Positions 42,999-50,016 of a stretch of DNA of 50,016 bases are shown in pieces. A program made the position numbers and the translations under genes. This stretch comes from Idiomarina sp. (GTDB lineage Bacteria; Pseudomonadota; Gammaproteobacteria; Enterobacterales; Alteromonadaceae), in the NCBI GenBank assembly GCA_022565355.1, contig JAIUMU010000009.1, positions 1-50,016 on the forward strand, in the 5' to 3' direction. The notes under the pieces are model-generated. The model was not told the DNA's origin. It made no database searches and saw only the letters and a list, made by a program, of their open reading frames with translations. Position 1 is the stretch's first letter; every line of letters begins with the position of its first letter.

Positions 42999-44072
42999 TT
43001 AATAAACTTTAACTATCGATATGGCTATGCCATCTTGCCCACCCCAATCAGATCTTATCTTTATCATTACTCTTCTAGCTTGAGATGGGGAAATACTGAT
43101 TTGCTTAATTTCTTCGCCTCGGATCCATGTACCTGAATATACTTGATTCCAGCCTCGTCTTCCTGTTGCGGTACGAGTAACGTAGATTTCAAAATCTCTA
43201 ATGAAGCTTTCTGGGTTCCCCGTGTAATTTTCAAGTATTAAGCCTTCAATATCTGAGACGGAATCCCCTAGAGAGAATTCAATGGTTACGGGGTTTGAGT
43301 CAGCTAAATAGCTCCAGAAAGTTGATTTATCATCGTCGACCATATTGAGTACAGACATAAGATTAGCTGGCTGGTGGCTCCAGCTAACAGGAGTCAATGC
43401 CGCCACTGATTGTCTTGATTCACTTTGTTTCAGAAGGGGGGATGGCCGACTACTTGCAGTACCTACTTGAAAAAATGGCAAGATAGTCTCAATTGTGCGA
43501 TCAATTCGAAGAACTCTGCCAAAGCCACTATTGGAGTCAACAGACATTAAAACGCCTACAATCGTCGTACCAAGGAAAACCAAGGATCCGCTCATACCTT
43601 GAAAAAGTAAATCATCAATAGATTCTGGCTGAACATGCAGCCATACTAAATCCTGACTGGTCATTGAGACTGGTGTAATGTAACGGCTACCATCGGCAGA
43701 TATACTGGATATGCTTAATCTACTGGCATTGCCTAAGCTTGGGACCTGAGGTGGAATTTGCGATAAATTTGCACCGCAATCACGTGTTATGTTACCTGTT
43801 AAGTTCATAATCGCGAGATCGTAGCCGAATGTTTGAAGAAGGTAGGCTTCCCCACGACTTCTAATATTCGTAGATGAAATCACATTAGCTTGAATAAAAT
43901 CTCCCACAACATGATGTGGCGTAATTAAGTAGCATTGATCCAGACGCTTGACTAAAAAACCCTGTCCACTTTCGTTTGACTCAACATACACTTGAGTGAC
44001 TGGCTGGGCTAATACTCTCAATGAGAAACAAACAAACAAGATAGCAATAAAATAATTGAGGTTATTTCTCAT
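42999..44072 (-). CDS. exported trypsin-like serine protease with discoidin-like C-terminal domain
   Basis: A 357-residue protein with signal peptide MRNNLNYFIAILFVCFSLRV (cleavage after LAQ). The chymotrypsin-fold triad is H54 in LITPHHVVG, D85 in FGYDLAIMNL and S161 in QGMSGSLVFLG, with GVLMSVDSNSGFGRV after it. Residues 225-357 look like an F5/8-type C (discoidin) carbohydrate-binding domain: LNMVDDDKSTFWSYLADSNP, VTIEFSLGDSVSDIEGLILE and RRVMIKIRS. It is the last gene of a three-gene minus-strand operon, overlapping its neighbour by 11 bases. A periplasmic or surface protease is inferred. Confidence 0.7.
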   Translation of the reverse strand: MRNNLNYFIAILFVCFSLRVLAQPVTQVYVESNESGQGFLVKRLDQCYLITPHHVVGDFIQANVISSTNIRSRGEAYLLQTFGYDLAIMNLTGNITRDCGANLSQIPPQVPSLGNASRLSISSISADGSRYITPVSMTSQDLVWLHVQPESIDDLLFQGMSGSLVFLGTTIVGVLMSVDSNSGFGRVLRIDRTIETILPFFQVGTASSRPSPLLKQSESRQSVAALTPVSWSHQPANLMSVLNMVDDDKSTFWSYLADSNPVTIEFSLGDSVSDIEGLILENYTGNPESFIRDFEIYVTRTATGRRGWNQVYSGTWIRGEEIKQISISPSQARRVMIKIRSDWGGQDGIAISIVKVY

Positions 44073-44964
44073 GGTGTTCCTTGTTAACTATTTTCCGAAG
44101 GGCGATGAAGATTTCAAACATTAAAAAGAGAATTGCAAGTAAGCTTGTCATAGAGACAATCACCGGGTCGTTTACAATTCGCTGCCATAAAGAAGACTTA
44201 ACCGAATAGCCAGAACTTCCTAGCCTGTATACTCTGGCAATACTCGCATCACCATGGATATTGACCGCTAACATTTCTCCATTAGCATGAAACAAAAAAC
44301 CCCTTACGGTGCTCTCTAAACCCAGGTCAAAGTTTTCGTATAGTTTAACTCTATCACCAGCATCAAGCGTAAACTCCCCCGCTTCATATCTAACATCACT
44401 GCCTAAAACTTGTTCGATGATACGTATCTTCCCCTCATGGAGAATGTTCCTGATGCCTGGCGAAACGTCATCACCGATCGAGGTTGTACCGTAAAAGGGG
44501 AGTATGAGGGATTTCTCAGTTTCAATTTCAATTTGTGCATAACTACTAATGTTAATGATCTTTCCATCAGCATAAAGTGTAGCTGCCGACATATCCTCGT
44601 TGTGGTTTAAAATAACAACTAGAGTATTTCGTGATTCTGACGTGGTAAGTGTTAATTCTGTGCCTCCAGTAACTTTTATCGTAAATTCACCTTCTTGGAG
44701 GTTGTAATTTTTATTGTTAAAAATATCTTGTAAAGTTCCTTTATAGTCAAGCTCCCAATGATTTAAAGGATGTTCTAGTGCTTGAATGGCCAATATATCA
44801 GTCTTGGCCGTAATGCTGTACGCTCTTACTCTTTCTGCAAAAATTATGTATAAAGACAACGACATAATTAGTGCTATGGTAGCAAAAACAAACAAAGTCC
44901 CCTTTCTTCCGGCAAGTCGTTTGGATATCGCAACTATTATTATATTATTTCGAGCTTTTTTCAT
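44062..44964 (-). CDS. two-pass membrane protein with large periplasmic beta domain
   Basis: A 300-residue protein. An N-terminal anchor (TLFVFATIALIMSLSLYIIF, about 23-42) precedes a soluble part of about 215 residues made of repeated beta-type segments (GEFTIKVTGGTELTLTTSES, GKIINISSYAQIEIETEKSL, GEFTLDAGDRVKLYEN). A second anchor (PVIVSMTSLLAILFLMFEIF) is near 264-283, with a short basic tail. The layout places the beta domain outside the cytoplasm. Some segments recall FecR or auto-transport beta-helices, but I cannot assign a family. It overlaps the protease gene and lies one base from the upstream gene. Confidence 0.6.
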   Translation of the reverse strand: MKKARNNIIIVAISKRLAGRKGTLFVFATIALIMSLSLYIIFAERVRAYSITAKTDILAIQALEHPLNHWELDYKGTLQDIFNNKNYNLQEGEFTIKVTGGTELTLTTSESRNTLVVILNHNEDMSAATLYADGKIINISSYAQIEIETEKSLILPFYGTTSIGDDVSPGIRNILHEGKIRIIEQVLGSDVRYEAGEFTLDAGDRVKLYENFDLGLESTVRGFLFHANGEMLAVNIHGDASIARVYRLGSSGYSVKSSLWQRIVNDPVIVSMTSLLAILFLMFEIFIALRKIVNKEHHEK

Positions 44965-44965
44965 T

Positions 44966-45682
44966 TTAGAGACTAATTGTTAAACTGATAGGTGGAAGTA
45001 CGCGTGATCCCTGTCTCCGAACCAAAAGAACATCTCCATGATAGTTTTCTAAAAGTTCTTTTTTAATACGACAGGTAGTATCGAAGGATGTTCTAACGCC
45101 GTCTCTTATTCTATTACATCTTATCGATTTACTTTCTTTAGTATTGGTTAAATTTAAAAAAACATCACTGCGAGATGAGTTCACCATAAGCAAAATTTCC
45201 TCTGAAGAGCCCGAGCCTCTATTAGCAAGGAAAAATTGATTACTGTTGGTTTCAGCACAGTTTCCCTCACTTGCGAGAATTCCTAACTCTTCCTCTTCAA
45301 ATGATTTCAATAATGCTCGATAGCGAGTTGGGTAATTTGCGATCACGCTAGCGGTAGCTTCTGTCAGATTTGAAACTAAATACGTGTTAGATGAGAAATA
45401 AGCTCCGTCGCGTGATTGCACTACAAGACAAACTTCTTTAGAGCCTATATTTTGAGGGAGTTGAAATGAAATAGAGCTTGATTCTGCACTACTAACAAAC
45501 ATTACACCAACCAGCGTTCTTCCTGATACAAGTACCGTAGGTTGGTAAGACTCATTGAAAGGTTCACTAACCAGCTTTGCATTAAAAATTTTTTCTTCGG
45601 CTGATAAACCCATCGAAAAAATTACAGCAAGAGTAATTCCGATTAATATGAAAATTTTTTCCATGCTAACTGAGCAATCCAT
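44966..45682 (-). CDS. exported hypothetical protein, first gene of the envelope protease operon
   Basis: About 238 residues from ATG 45682 (AAGGA 10 bases upstream on the minus strand). The hydrophobic leader SMEKIFILIGITLAVIFSMG (cleavage near LSA) is followed by two similar-looking beta-rich parts. Four cysteines are spread through it (KEVCLVVQ, GNCAET, IRCNRIR, TTCRIKK), likely disulphides. It ends LPPISLTISL. The family is not recognised. It is tightly linked to the two downstream genes, so a shared complex is likely. Confidence 0.6.
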   Translation of the reverse strand: MDCSVSMEKIFILIGITLAVIFSMGLSAEEKIFNAKLVSEPFNESYQPTVLVSGRTLVGVMFVSSAESSSISFQLPQNIGSKEVCLVVQSRDGAYFSSNTYLVSNLTEATASVIANYPTRYRALLKSFEEEELGILASEGNCAETNSNQFFLANRGSGSSEEILLMVNSSRSDVFLNLTNTKESKSIRCNRIRDGVRTSFDTTCRIKKELLENYHGDVLLVRRQGSRVLPPISLTISL

Positions 45683-45781
45683 CGATTTGTTTTCCTTAAT
45701 ATGAGCGTTCAGCAGCAAATGTGCAAGTTGATGCATTGTAACAAATGCATGTTGAATGCCTCGTTAATCTCGCTAGCATAT

Positions 45782-47059
45782 CTAAATTGTTCGCCTAGCT
45801 TTGTAGTTCCGCTCCCACTGGATATACCGCTCTTTCCAAAGTTTAGCCACGGATTCTTTTTGTTCCCACTTTTTCTCAATCTCTTTCTTCTCAGGTAGCT
45901 CAACACCTGACAGCTGCTGGCTAAACATGCGTGGTATCACATGGCTGTAGTGACGCTCGATCATTTCGATGCTGGTACCACACTGGCGAGCCAAGACATC
46001 AATGCTTACTTTTTGCGCTATGAGCTCCCAAGTGATAAACGAATGGCGAAGTGAGTACAGTGTTCTTTTGCCATGTGGTGAGTTATCCAAGCCAATTTCT
46101 TTCAGTGCGTTATTGAAAGTGCGGCTAATTTCATTGGTTTTAGAACCATCAGGCAGACGGAAAATAAGGTCGGTTGCTTTGCGGTTGGGGAAACGTTCAG
46201 TCAGGCGCCATATAGTTTGCTGAAGGGCTCGCTTGCATACCACTTCTCTGGTGCCAGTGTGCAGGGTGGTTTTACCTTTACGTACACTAATGAAGAAGGT
46301 GGCTTTGTCATCATGACGTTCGATATGCAGATCACCCCAGGTCAGGTTGTCGATTTCAGTGCCTGGCCGCATGCCGGTATGGATCACGAACTCGGCATAG
46401 TCTTGTGTTAGCTCACGGATTTGACGGCTCACTTCTTTACGGCTGTTAATTTCAATCTGGTACAGGTGATCTTGTATCTTTTCATATTCGGCAGGCTTAA
46501 AAGCCGCACGCCTGACAGTCGTAGTTCCATTGGTAGATAAGGATGGTACTTGGACAGCCAACATCCATTTACTGTCTACAGCTTCTTTGAATACCATCTG
46601 CATAGCTGCGTTATGTGTCATCAGGGTGGATCGGGCTGGTGTGCGTTTGAACTTATTCTCACGCCAAATATCAAACTCGCGCAGCTTGTCACTATCGATA
46701 GAAGTAATGTAGGTTCGGTCGAAAAATGGGATATGGTATTTTTCCAAGCAACCAATGTAATCGTCATAGATTGCCTTACCAGCACCACGAGCACGGTCAG
46801 CTTTCATTGCAGCAATGGCTTTTTCGGCCACATCCTTAAAGCGTTTGCTGGTAGTAAGGGTATTGGTCTCAGCGCGAATTTCATACTCAATCAAGATATG
46901 GTGCGCCTTGGCAATCGCTCGATCTTTATCGACCTCTTTTGTAGCCTTGCAATACCACTTTCCATAAAGGGTAAAACGGGCATACCAACGCTTGCTGTTA
47001 CTCTGTAGAAAAATGTATAGGCCCGGTTTGATGTCATGGCGCTCCAGCTGGCTAGTCAT
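45782..47059 (-). CDS. site-specific tyrosine integrase of the island
   Basis: About 425 residues from ATG 47059 (GGAG 9 bases upstream); the longer TTG frame to 47089 is less likely. An N-terminal SAM-like arm/core-binding part precedes the catalytic domain. In numbering from the TTG start, R241 is in HTGMRPGTEIDNL, R348 in LYSLRHSF and Y381 in IERHYSHV. The usual first histidine is replaced by tyrosine (YSLR), and the third-box histidine region reads QCGTS, so the active site is not textbook. Its start lies about 220 bases from the 47281 repeat, the classic int-att layout. Confidence 0.85.
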   Translation of the reverse strand: MTSQLERHDIKPGLYIFLQSNSKRWYARFTLYGKWYCKATKEVDKDRAIAKAHHILIEYEIRAETNTLTTSKRFKDVAEKAIAAMKADRARGAGKAIYDDYIGCLEKYHIPFFDRTYITSIDSDKLREFDIWRENKFKRTPARSTLMTHNAAMQMVFKEAVDSKWMLAVQVPSLSTNGTTTVRRAAFKPAEYEKIQDHLYQIEINSRKEVSRQIRELTQDYAEFVIHTGMRPGTEIDNLTWGDLHIERHDDKATFFISVRKGKTTLHTGTREVVCKRALQQTIWRLTERFPNRKATDLIFRLPDGSKTNEISRTFNNALKEIGLDNSPHGKRTLYSLRHSFITWELIAQKVSIDVLARQCGTSIEMIERHYSHVIPRMFSQQLSGVELPEKKEIEKKWEQKESVAKLWKERYIQWERNYKARRTI

Positions 47060-47089
47060 GGCTTTGCACTCCGCTAGCTGGTAGGACAA

Positions 47090-47280
47090 GCAATAAAGAT
47101 TGCGAGATTAAGCAGGGTATGAAAGTGGCTGAAACTCTGGCTCTTGAGCGGATGTGATTAGAGCTATTCTGCATGAGTGAGGCCTATTGATAGTTTGCTA
47201 AGTTTTTGCAAAGCGCGTAATTTCAGCTTTTTTGCAGTCTAACTTATTGTTTAATAAACTACCATGATAGATGCACTCTT
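47090..47280. other. int-att intergenic region
   Basis: 191 bases between the integrase and the attachment repeat. They contain ttttgcaaag (47204-47213), the same decamer as next to the tRNA (1663-1672), plus ttttttgcag (47229 region). They likely hold the integrase promoter and arm-type binding sites. No gene is seen. Confidence 0.45.
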
Positions 47281-47335
47281 TTCAAAATCCACCGTTGGCG
47301 ACAACGTGTCGGTTCGAGTCCGACCCTAGGCACCA
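47281..47335 (+). repeat. attachment repeat (attR side), tRNA-Leu 3' end
   Basis: A 55-base copy of the tRNA-Leu(CAA) 3' portion from the anticodon loop to CCA, 53/55 identical to 1726-1780. No tRNA 5' half precedes it (catgatagatgcactctt instead), so it is not a working tRNA. It marks the right border of the island. Confidence 0.85.
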
Positions 47336-47556
47336 TTAATTACTAACTCTTATTTTAAATCCCTATCTAATCTACTGATATGCTTATATTTTTCTAAGCG
47401 TTATGTTTTCTGACTATAAAAAATTCAAAGATTACTTTATAACTGTATTTATATACAGCATTTTGCTAGAGTGAGTTTTAGATCATCCTATCACTAGCAT
47501 TAAGGTTGCCAGTGGGTCAAAATGACCTTGGAATCTGAATCTGAGAATTCTGAATT

Positions 47557-48666
47557 ATGAGCAAAAAATACAAACTAATTGATTTATTCTGCGGTGCAGG
47601 CGGTATGACGCTCGGATTCGTAGGGCATGACTTTTGTGGTGAGTTCGAAAGTATTTTTGCGATTGATAATGACAATGCTGCAGTAAAAACATACAACGCG
47701 AATTTCAGTAAAAATGAACATTGCATAAAAGCTAACATTGAAGATTGGCTTGAGAATAATGATGTTCCAAGAGCAGATGTTGTCATTGGTGGTCCTCCAT
47801 GCCAAGGGTTTAGCCTTCTGAATAAAAAGAGGTGTGGTGATTCAAGAAGATCACTCTGGGAACCCTACATGGATATTGTCCAGAAATCTGGGGCTACAAT
47901 TTTTGTGATGGAGAATGTGCCAGGACTACTGAAAAGTAACGAATTTAAAGATATTGCAGCAAGAGCAGAAGAGCTTGGCTTCAACATAATTGAACCTGCT
48001 GTACTTAACATGGCTGATTATGGTGTACCTCAAACTAGAAAGCGGGCAATCGCAATTGGTTACAAAAGAGAGTGCTTCATAGATTCTGAAATACCTACAT
48101 TCCCTCCTGCTCCTTCGAATGCCGCTCCGAACATTAATAGCAATCTTCCGGCATGGAAGACAGTCAAAGATGCCTTACAGGATTTACCACTTCAGCCTGA
48201 AGGTACAGAGATAAGAAGTAATGAGCAACCACCTTTGGATTTGCATTTTGGCCGTTCACCTACTGAAGTTAGTTTAGAAAGATACAAGTCTGTCCCTCCT
48301 GGAGGGAATAGGTTTGATTTGCAAAAGAATAGACCTGATATCACACCTGCTTGTTGGATCAAAAAAACGTCAGGTGGTACGGATTTGTTTGGAAGGCTTT
48401 GGTGGGATAGACCATCTGTAACAATTAGAACAGAATTCTTTAAGCCTGAAAAAGGCAGGTATCTTCACCCTGTTGAGCATAGACCAATTACGCATCGTGA
48501 AGCTGCAAGACTTATGTCATTCCCTGATTATTTTAAGTTTACTGGTTCCAAAGTTGAAATTGCCAAACAGATAGGGAACGCTGTACCTCCTGTATTTGCG
48601 GAAGTTTTAGCAAAGTATATTTTAGGTTTATTGGCATCCAGAATCTCAAGAAGTAAGGCAGCATAA
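47557..48666 (+). CDS. DNA cytosine-5 methyltransferase
   Basis: A 369-residue enzyme with the ordered m5C motifs: I LIDLFCGAGGMTLGF, IV VIGGPPCQGFSLLNKK with catalytic C82, VI FVMENVPGLL, VIII QTRKRAIAIGYKRE and X AKQIGNAVPPVFAEVLAKY. The target-recognition part lies about 210-300. The stop overlaps the next start (TAATG at 48664), coupling it to an HNH protein. The two probably form a type II-like restriction-modification or modification-dependent pair. Confidence 0.92.
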   Translation: MSKKYKLIDLFCGAGGMTLGFVGHDFCGEFESIFAIDNDNAAVKTYNANFSKNEHCIKANIEDWLENNDVPRADVVIGGPPCQGFSLLNKKRCGDSRRSLWEPYMDIVQKSGATIFVMENVPGLLKSNEFKDIAARAEELGFNIIEPAVLNMADYGVPQTRKRAIAIGYKRECFIDSEIPTFPPAPSNAAPNINSNLPAWKTVKDALQDLPLQPEGTEIRSNEQPPLDLHFGRSPTEVSLERYKSVPPGGNRFDLQKNRPDITPACWIKKTSGGTDLFGRLWWDRPSVTIRTEFFKPEKGRYLHPVEHRPITHREAARLMSFPDYFKFTGSKVEIAKQIGNAVPPVFAEVLAKYILGLLASRISRSKAA

Positions 48667-49634
48667 TGGCAAGGCGGTCACAAAGGAAAGAAGCTGAACA
48701 ACTTCGGGTTGAGCTTGTAGAGCTATTATCAAACTTTAGAGTGAAGTTAGAATCCGGCACTTTACGAGAACAGGTGTTAGGGTTGGTGCCAGCCAACCTT
48801 AAATTTAGAGATTTAGGAAGCTCCCTAATAAAAGATGAAAATGCTGACTCTGCTAGGGAAAGAATATTAGCCTACTTTAGAACTTATCCCAAAACCTTGC
48901 TAGCTGGCACTGAGTTAATGATTGTTGCAGGAATTAGTGAGTATCCAAGAAGAATTAGAGAACTGCGTGTCGAGTTTGGCTGGCCGATCATGAGTGGAAA
49001 GGCGCTTAAATCTATCGTCACTGAAGAGGAAAACCTTGACGGTATCGAGATAAATGATTTAAAGCCAGATACTTATATGTTACTTGAGGATGTTCAAGAT
49101 AGAGAAGCTGCTTTCCGTTGGAATACCGCAAACGATATTCGCAAGCGGAAAATATCAGTTAAGGACAAATTACTTACATACTTTAAAGCCAACGTCGGTA
49201 AGCATATTACTGGTGAGGAATTGCAGTATTTAGCTAATGATAAATCCGAATGGGCTAGGCGAGTTAGGGAGTTAAGAACTGAAGATGGCTGGCCAATTTT
49301 GACTAAAGCTTCTGGTTCATCAGAGTTACCTGTTGGAGTTTACATTCTGGAAAGTGAGCTTCAAGCAGAAGTTCATGATCGAAAAATACCAGATATGGTA
49401 AGAGTTCAAGTCTTGGAAAGGGATTCATTTACTTGCCGAAGCTGTGGTTGGAATACCAGCAAAAGACAAAAAGTTGATAAAAGAAGCATGCTTGAGTTAC
49501 ATCATATAACACATCACGTGAAAGGCGGGGCAAACTCAGTCGAAAATCTTATAACCTTGTGTAATGTGTGTCATGACGAAGTTCATCGAGGTGGGATCAA
49601 TGAGGGTTCTTTGAGGAAAATTTTAGGTAGTTGA
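48666..49634 (+). CDS. HNH endonuclease with duplicated N-terminal modules
   Basis: A 322-residue protein. Two tandem related modules of about 55 residues occur at 62-115 (ARERILAYFRTYP, PRRIRELRVEFGWPI) and 164-215 (VKDKLLTYFKANVG, ARRVRELRTEDGWPI), probably winged-helix DNA readers. The C-terminus is an HNH nuclease with C257/C260 in FTCRSCGWN, ELHHITHH (277-284), SVENLITLC and CNVCHDEVH. Coupling to the m5C methyltransferase suggests it is the cognate restriction enzyme. The target site is unknown. Confidence 0.85.
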   Translation: MARRSQRKEAEQLRVELVELLSNFRVKLESGTLREQVLGLVPANLKFRDLGSSLIKDENADSARERILAYFRTYPKTLLAGTELMIVAGISEYPRRIRELRVEFGWPIMSGKALKSIVTEEENLDGIEINDLKPDTYMLLEDVQDREAAFRWNTANDIRKRKISVKDKLLTYFKANVGKHITGEELQYLANDKSEWARRVRELRTEDGWPILTKASGSSELPVGVYILESELQAEVHDRKIPDMVRVQVLERDSFTCRSCGWNTSKRQKVDKRSMLELHHITHHVKGGANSVENLITLCNVCHDEVHRGGINEGSLRKILGS

Positions 49635-49856
49635 ATTTTTTTTAGAATCAATCAAAGTCCTTTTCGGAGAGGCCCGAAGCTCATTGATAGCTGATTGTGC
49701 ATCTTCAATCGCAGATTTGAGTGTAAATGAAATAGCACAATTATACTCAATCTCATCACGACAAATAGACCATTGATAAGCTGGGTTCCATCGATCTGGT
49801 GATGGCTCAACGATAATCGTATAGCCTTGGTATTCTTCTTCATATGTTTCGGACAT
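49623..49856 (-). CDS. small hypothetical protein
   Basis: A 77-residue acidic protein with a good ribosome site (AGGTAGAAGAA before ATG 49856 on the minus strand). It overlaps the 3' end of the HNH gene by 12 bases, convergent. EEYQGYTIIVEPSPDRWNPA, then YQWSICRDE, gives a small beta-rich fold. No family recognised. Confidence 0.5.
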   Translation of the reverse strand: MSETYEEEYQGYTIIVEPSPDRWNPAYQWSICRDEIEYNCAISFTLKSAIEDAQSAINELRASPKRTLIDSKKNSTT

Positions 49857-49880
49857 TTCTTCTACCTAATAATTCGCTTG

Positions 49881-50016
49881 TGAGTCTATACGGTAATCAT
49901 CCCAAAAAATAACTGACGTCAAAAGTAGAATTTTCTCGTAACATAAGCGCAGGAGATTCTGCATGAAAACATCAAAATTTAGCGACAGCCAAATCTTGGC
50001 GATCTTAAAGCAAGCC
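49881..50016 (+). mobile_element. left end of another IS3-family element, cut by the window edge
   Basis: A likely terminal repeat (tgagtctatacggtaatcat region from about 49881) precedes a transposase start at 49963. The rest lies outside the window. Confidence 0.55.
49963..50016 (+). CDS. IS3-family transposase OrfA, partial start
   Basis: The first 18 codons read MKTSKFSDSQILAILKQA, the typical beginning of IS407-group OrfA proteins. AGGAGATTCTGC before ATG is a strong ribosome site. The frame continues past the window end. Confidence 0.8.
   Translation, partial: MKTSKFSDSQILAILKQA

Noticed and set aside
1..50016. CRISPR arrays, retron msr/msd, conjugation or phage structural genes
   Set aside because: No regularly spaced identical repeats, no Cas, reverse transcriptase, relaxase, T4SS, terminase, capsid or tail genes were seen on either strand.

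Overview
The window looks like the chromosome of a gammaproteobacterium. A genus in the Rheinheimera/Alishewanella/Alteromonadales range is a guess, based on the mix of TonB receptors, a PEP-CTERM protein, umuDC, and IS1182- and IS3-type elements. The left end (1-1463) looks like stable backbone: a truncated Lrp/AsnC regulator transcribed away from a citrulline-utilisation hydrolase gene (ctlX). At 1538-1780 lies a tRNA-Leu(CAA) locus. The last 55 bases of the tRNA gene (1726-1780) recur with two mismatches at 47281-47335, next to a tyrosine integrase (45782-47059, minus strand). About 45.6 kb between these repeats is therefore best read as a tRNA-targeted genomic island. A lone, slightly mutated 5' half of the same tRNA (1538-1577) sits just upstream. 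The island may thus have split the original tRNA and brought a full replacement copy.

Island layout. (1) 2132-6148: a defence block with an abortive-infection protein, a PD-(D/E)XK nuclease-like protein and a large zinc-ribbon DNA methylase. (2) 6189-11775, minus strand: a run of CoiA-like protein, DUF2787, a RadC-type JAB/MPN protein, a DUF6641-like protein, a double AAA+ ATPase and a second tyrosine recombinase. The last two genes overlap. (3) 11877-15647: a putative DNA-binding protein divergent from a 936-residue protein. In that protein a Rep_trans-like rolling-circle initiator region seems fused to a complete UvrD/PcrA-type helicase. I consider this the most unusual gene here. (4) 15770-19402: a secreted endonuclease I with an Ada-like zinc tail, and umuDC under a perfect LexA box. 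(5) 19440-28429: an intact IS1182-type element, then a mosaic of small cargo enzymes (VOC, MmyB-type regulator, GNAT, RibD/DHFR-like, alpha/beta hydrolase, DUF885) separated by broken gene tails. One regulator promoter/operator is duplicated. (6) 28346-39800: two TonB receptors, a GGDEF remnant, a DoxX-like membrane protein, YdeI/DUF1905, DUF1203, an AraC-MGMT fusion, an orphan zinc-finger protein, HU with a small membrane protein, a DUF2235 hydrolase, and gene debris containing two diverged copies of a hairpin-bearing repeat. (7) 40098-42232: a PEP-CTERM protein and an IS3-family element. (8) 42341-45682: a secreted protein facing a three-gene minus-strand operon of envelope proteins (exported protein, two-pass membrane protein, trypsin-like protease with a discoidin-like tail). 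This operon sits beside the integrase.

Right of the attachment repeat are an m5C methyltransferase overlapping an HNH nuclease with duplicated N-terminal modules, a small gene, and the start of another IS3-family element. I see no relaxase, conjugation, capsid or tail genes. The island is therefore probably non-conjugative. It has recombination and possibly replication functions of its own, and carries defence, DNA-damage and stress cargo. All assignments come from reading motifs by eye. No database search was run.
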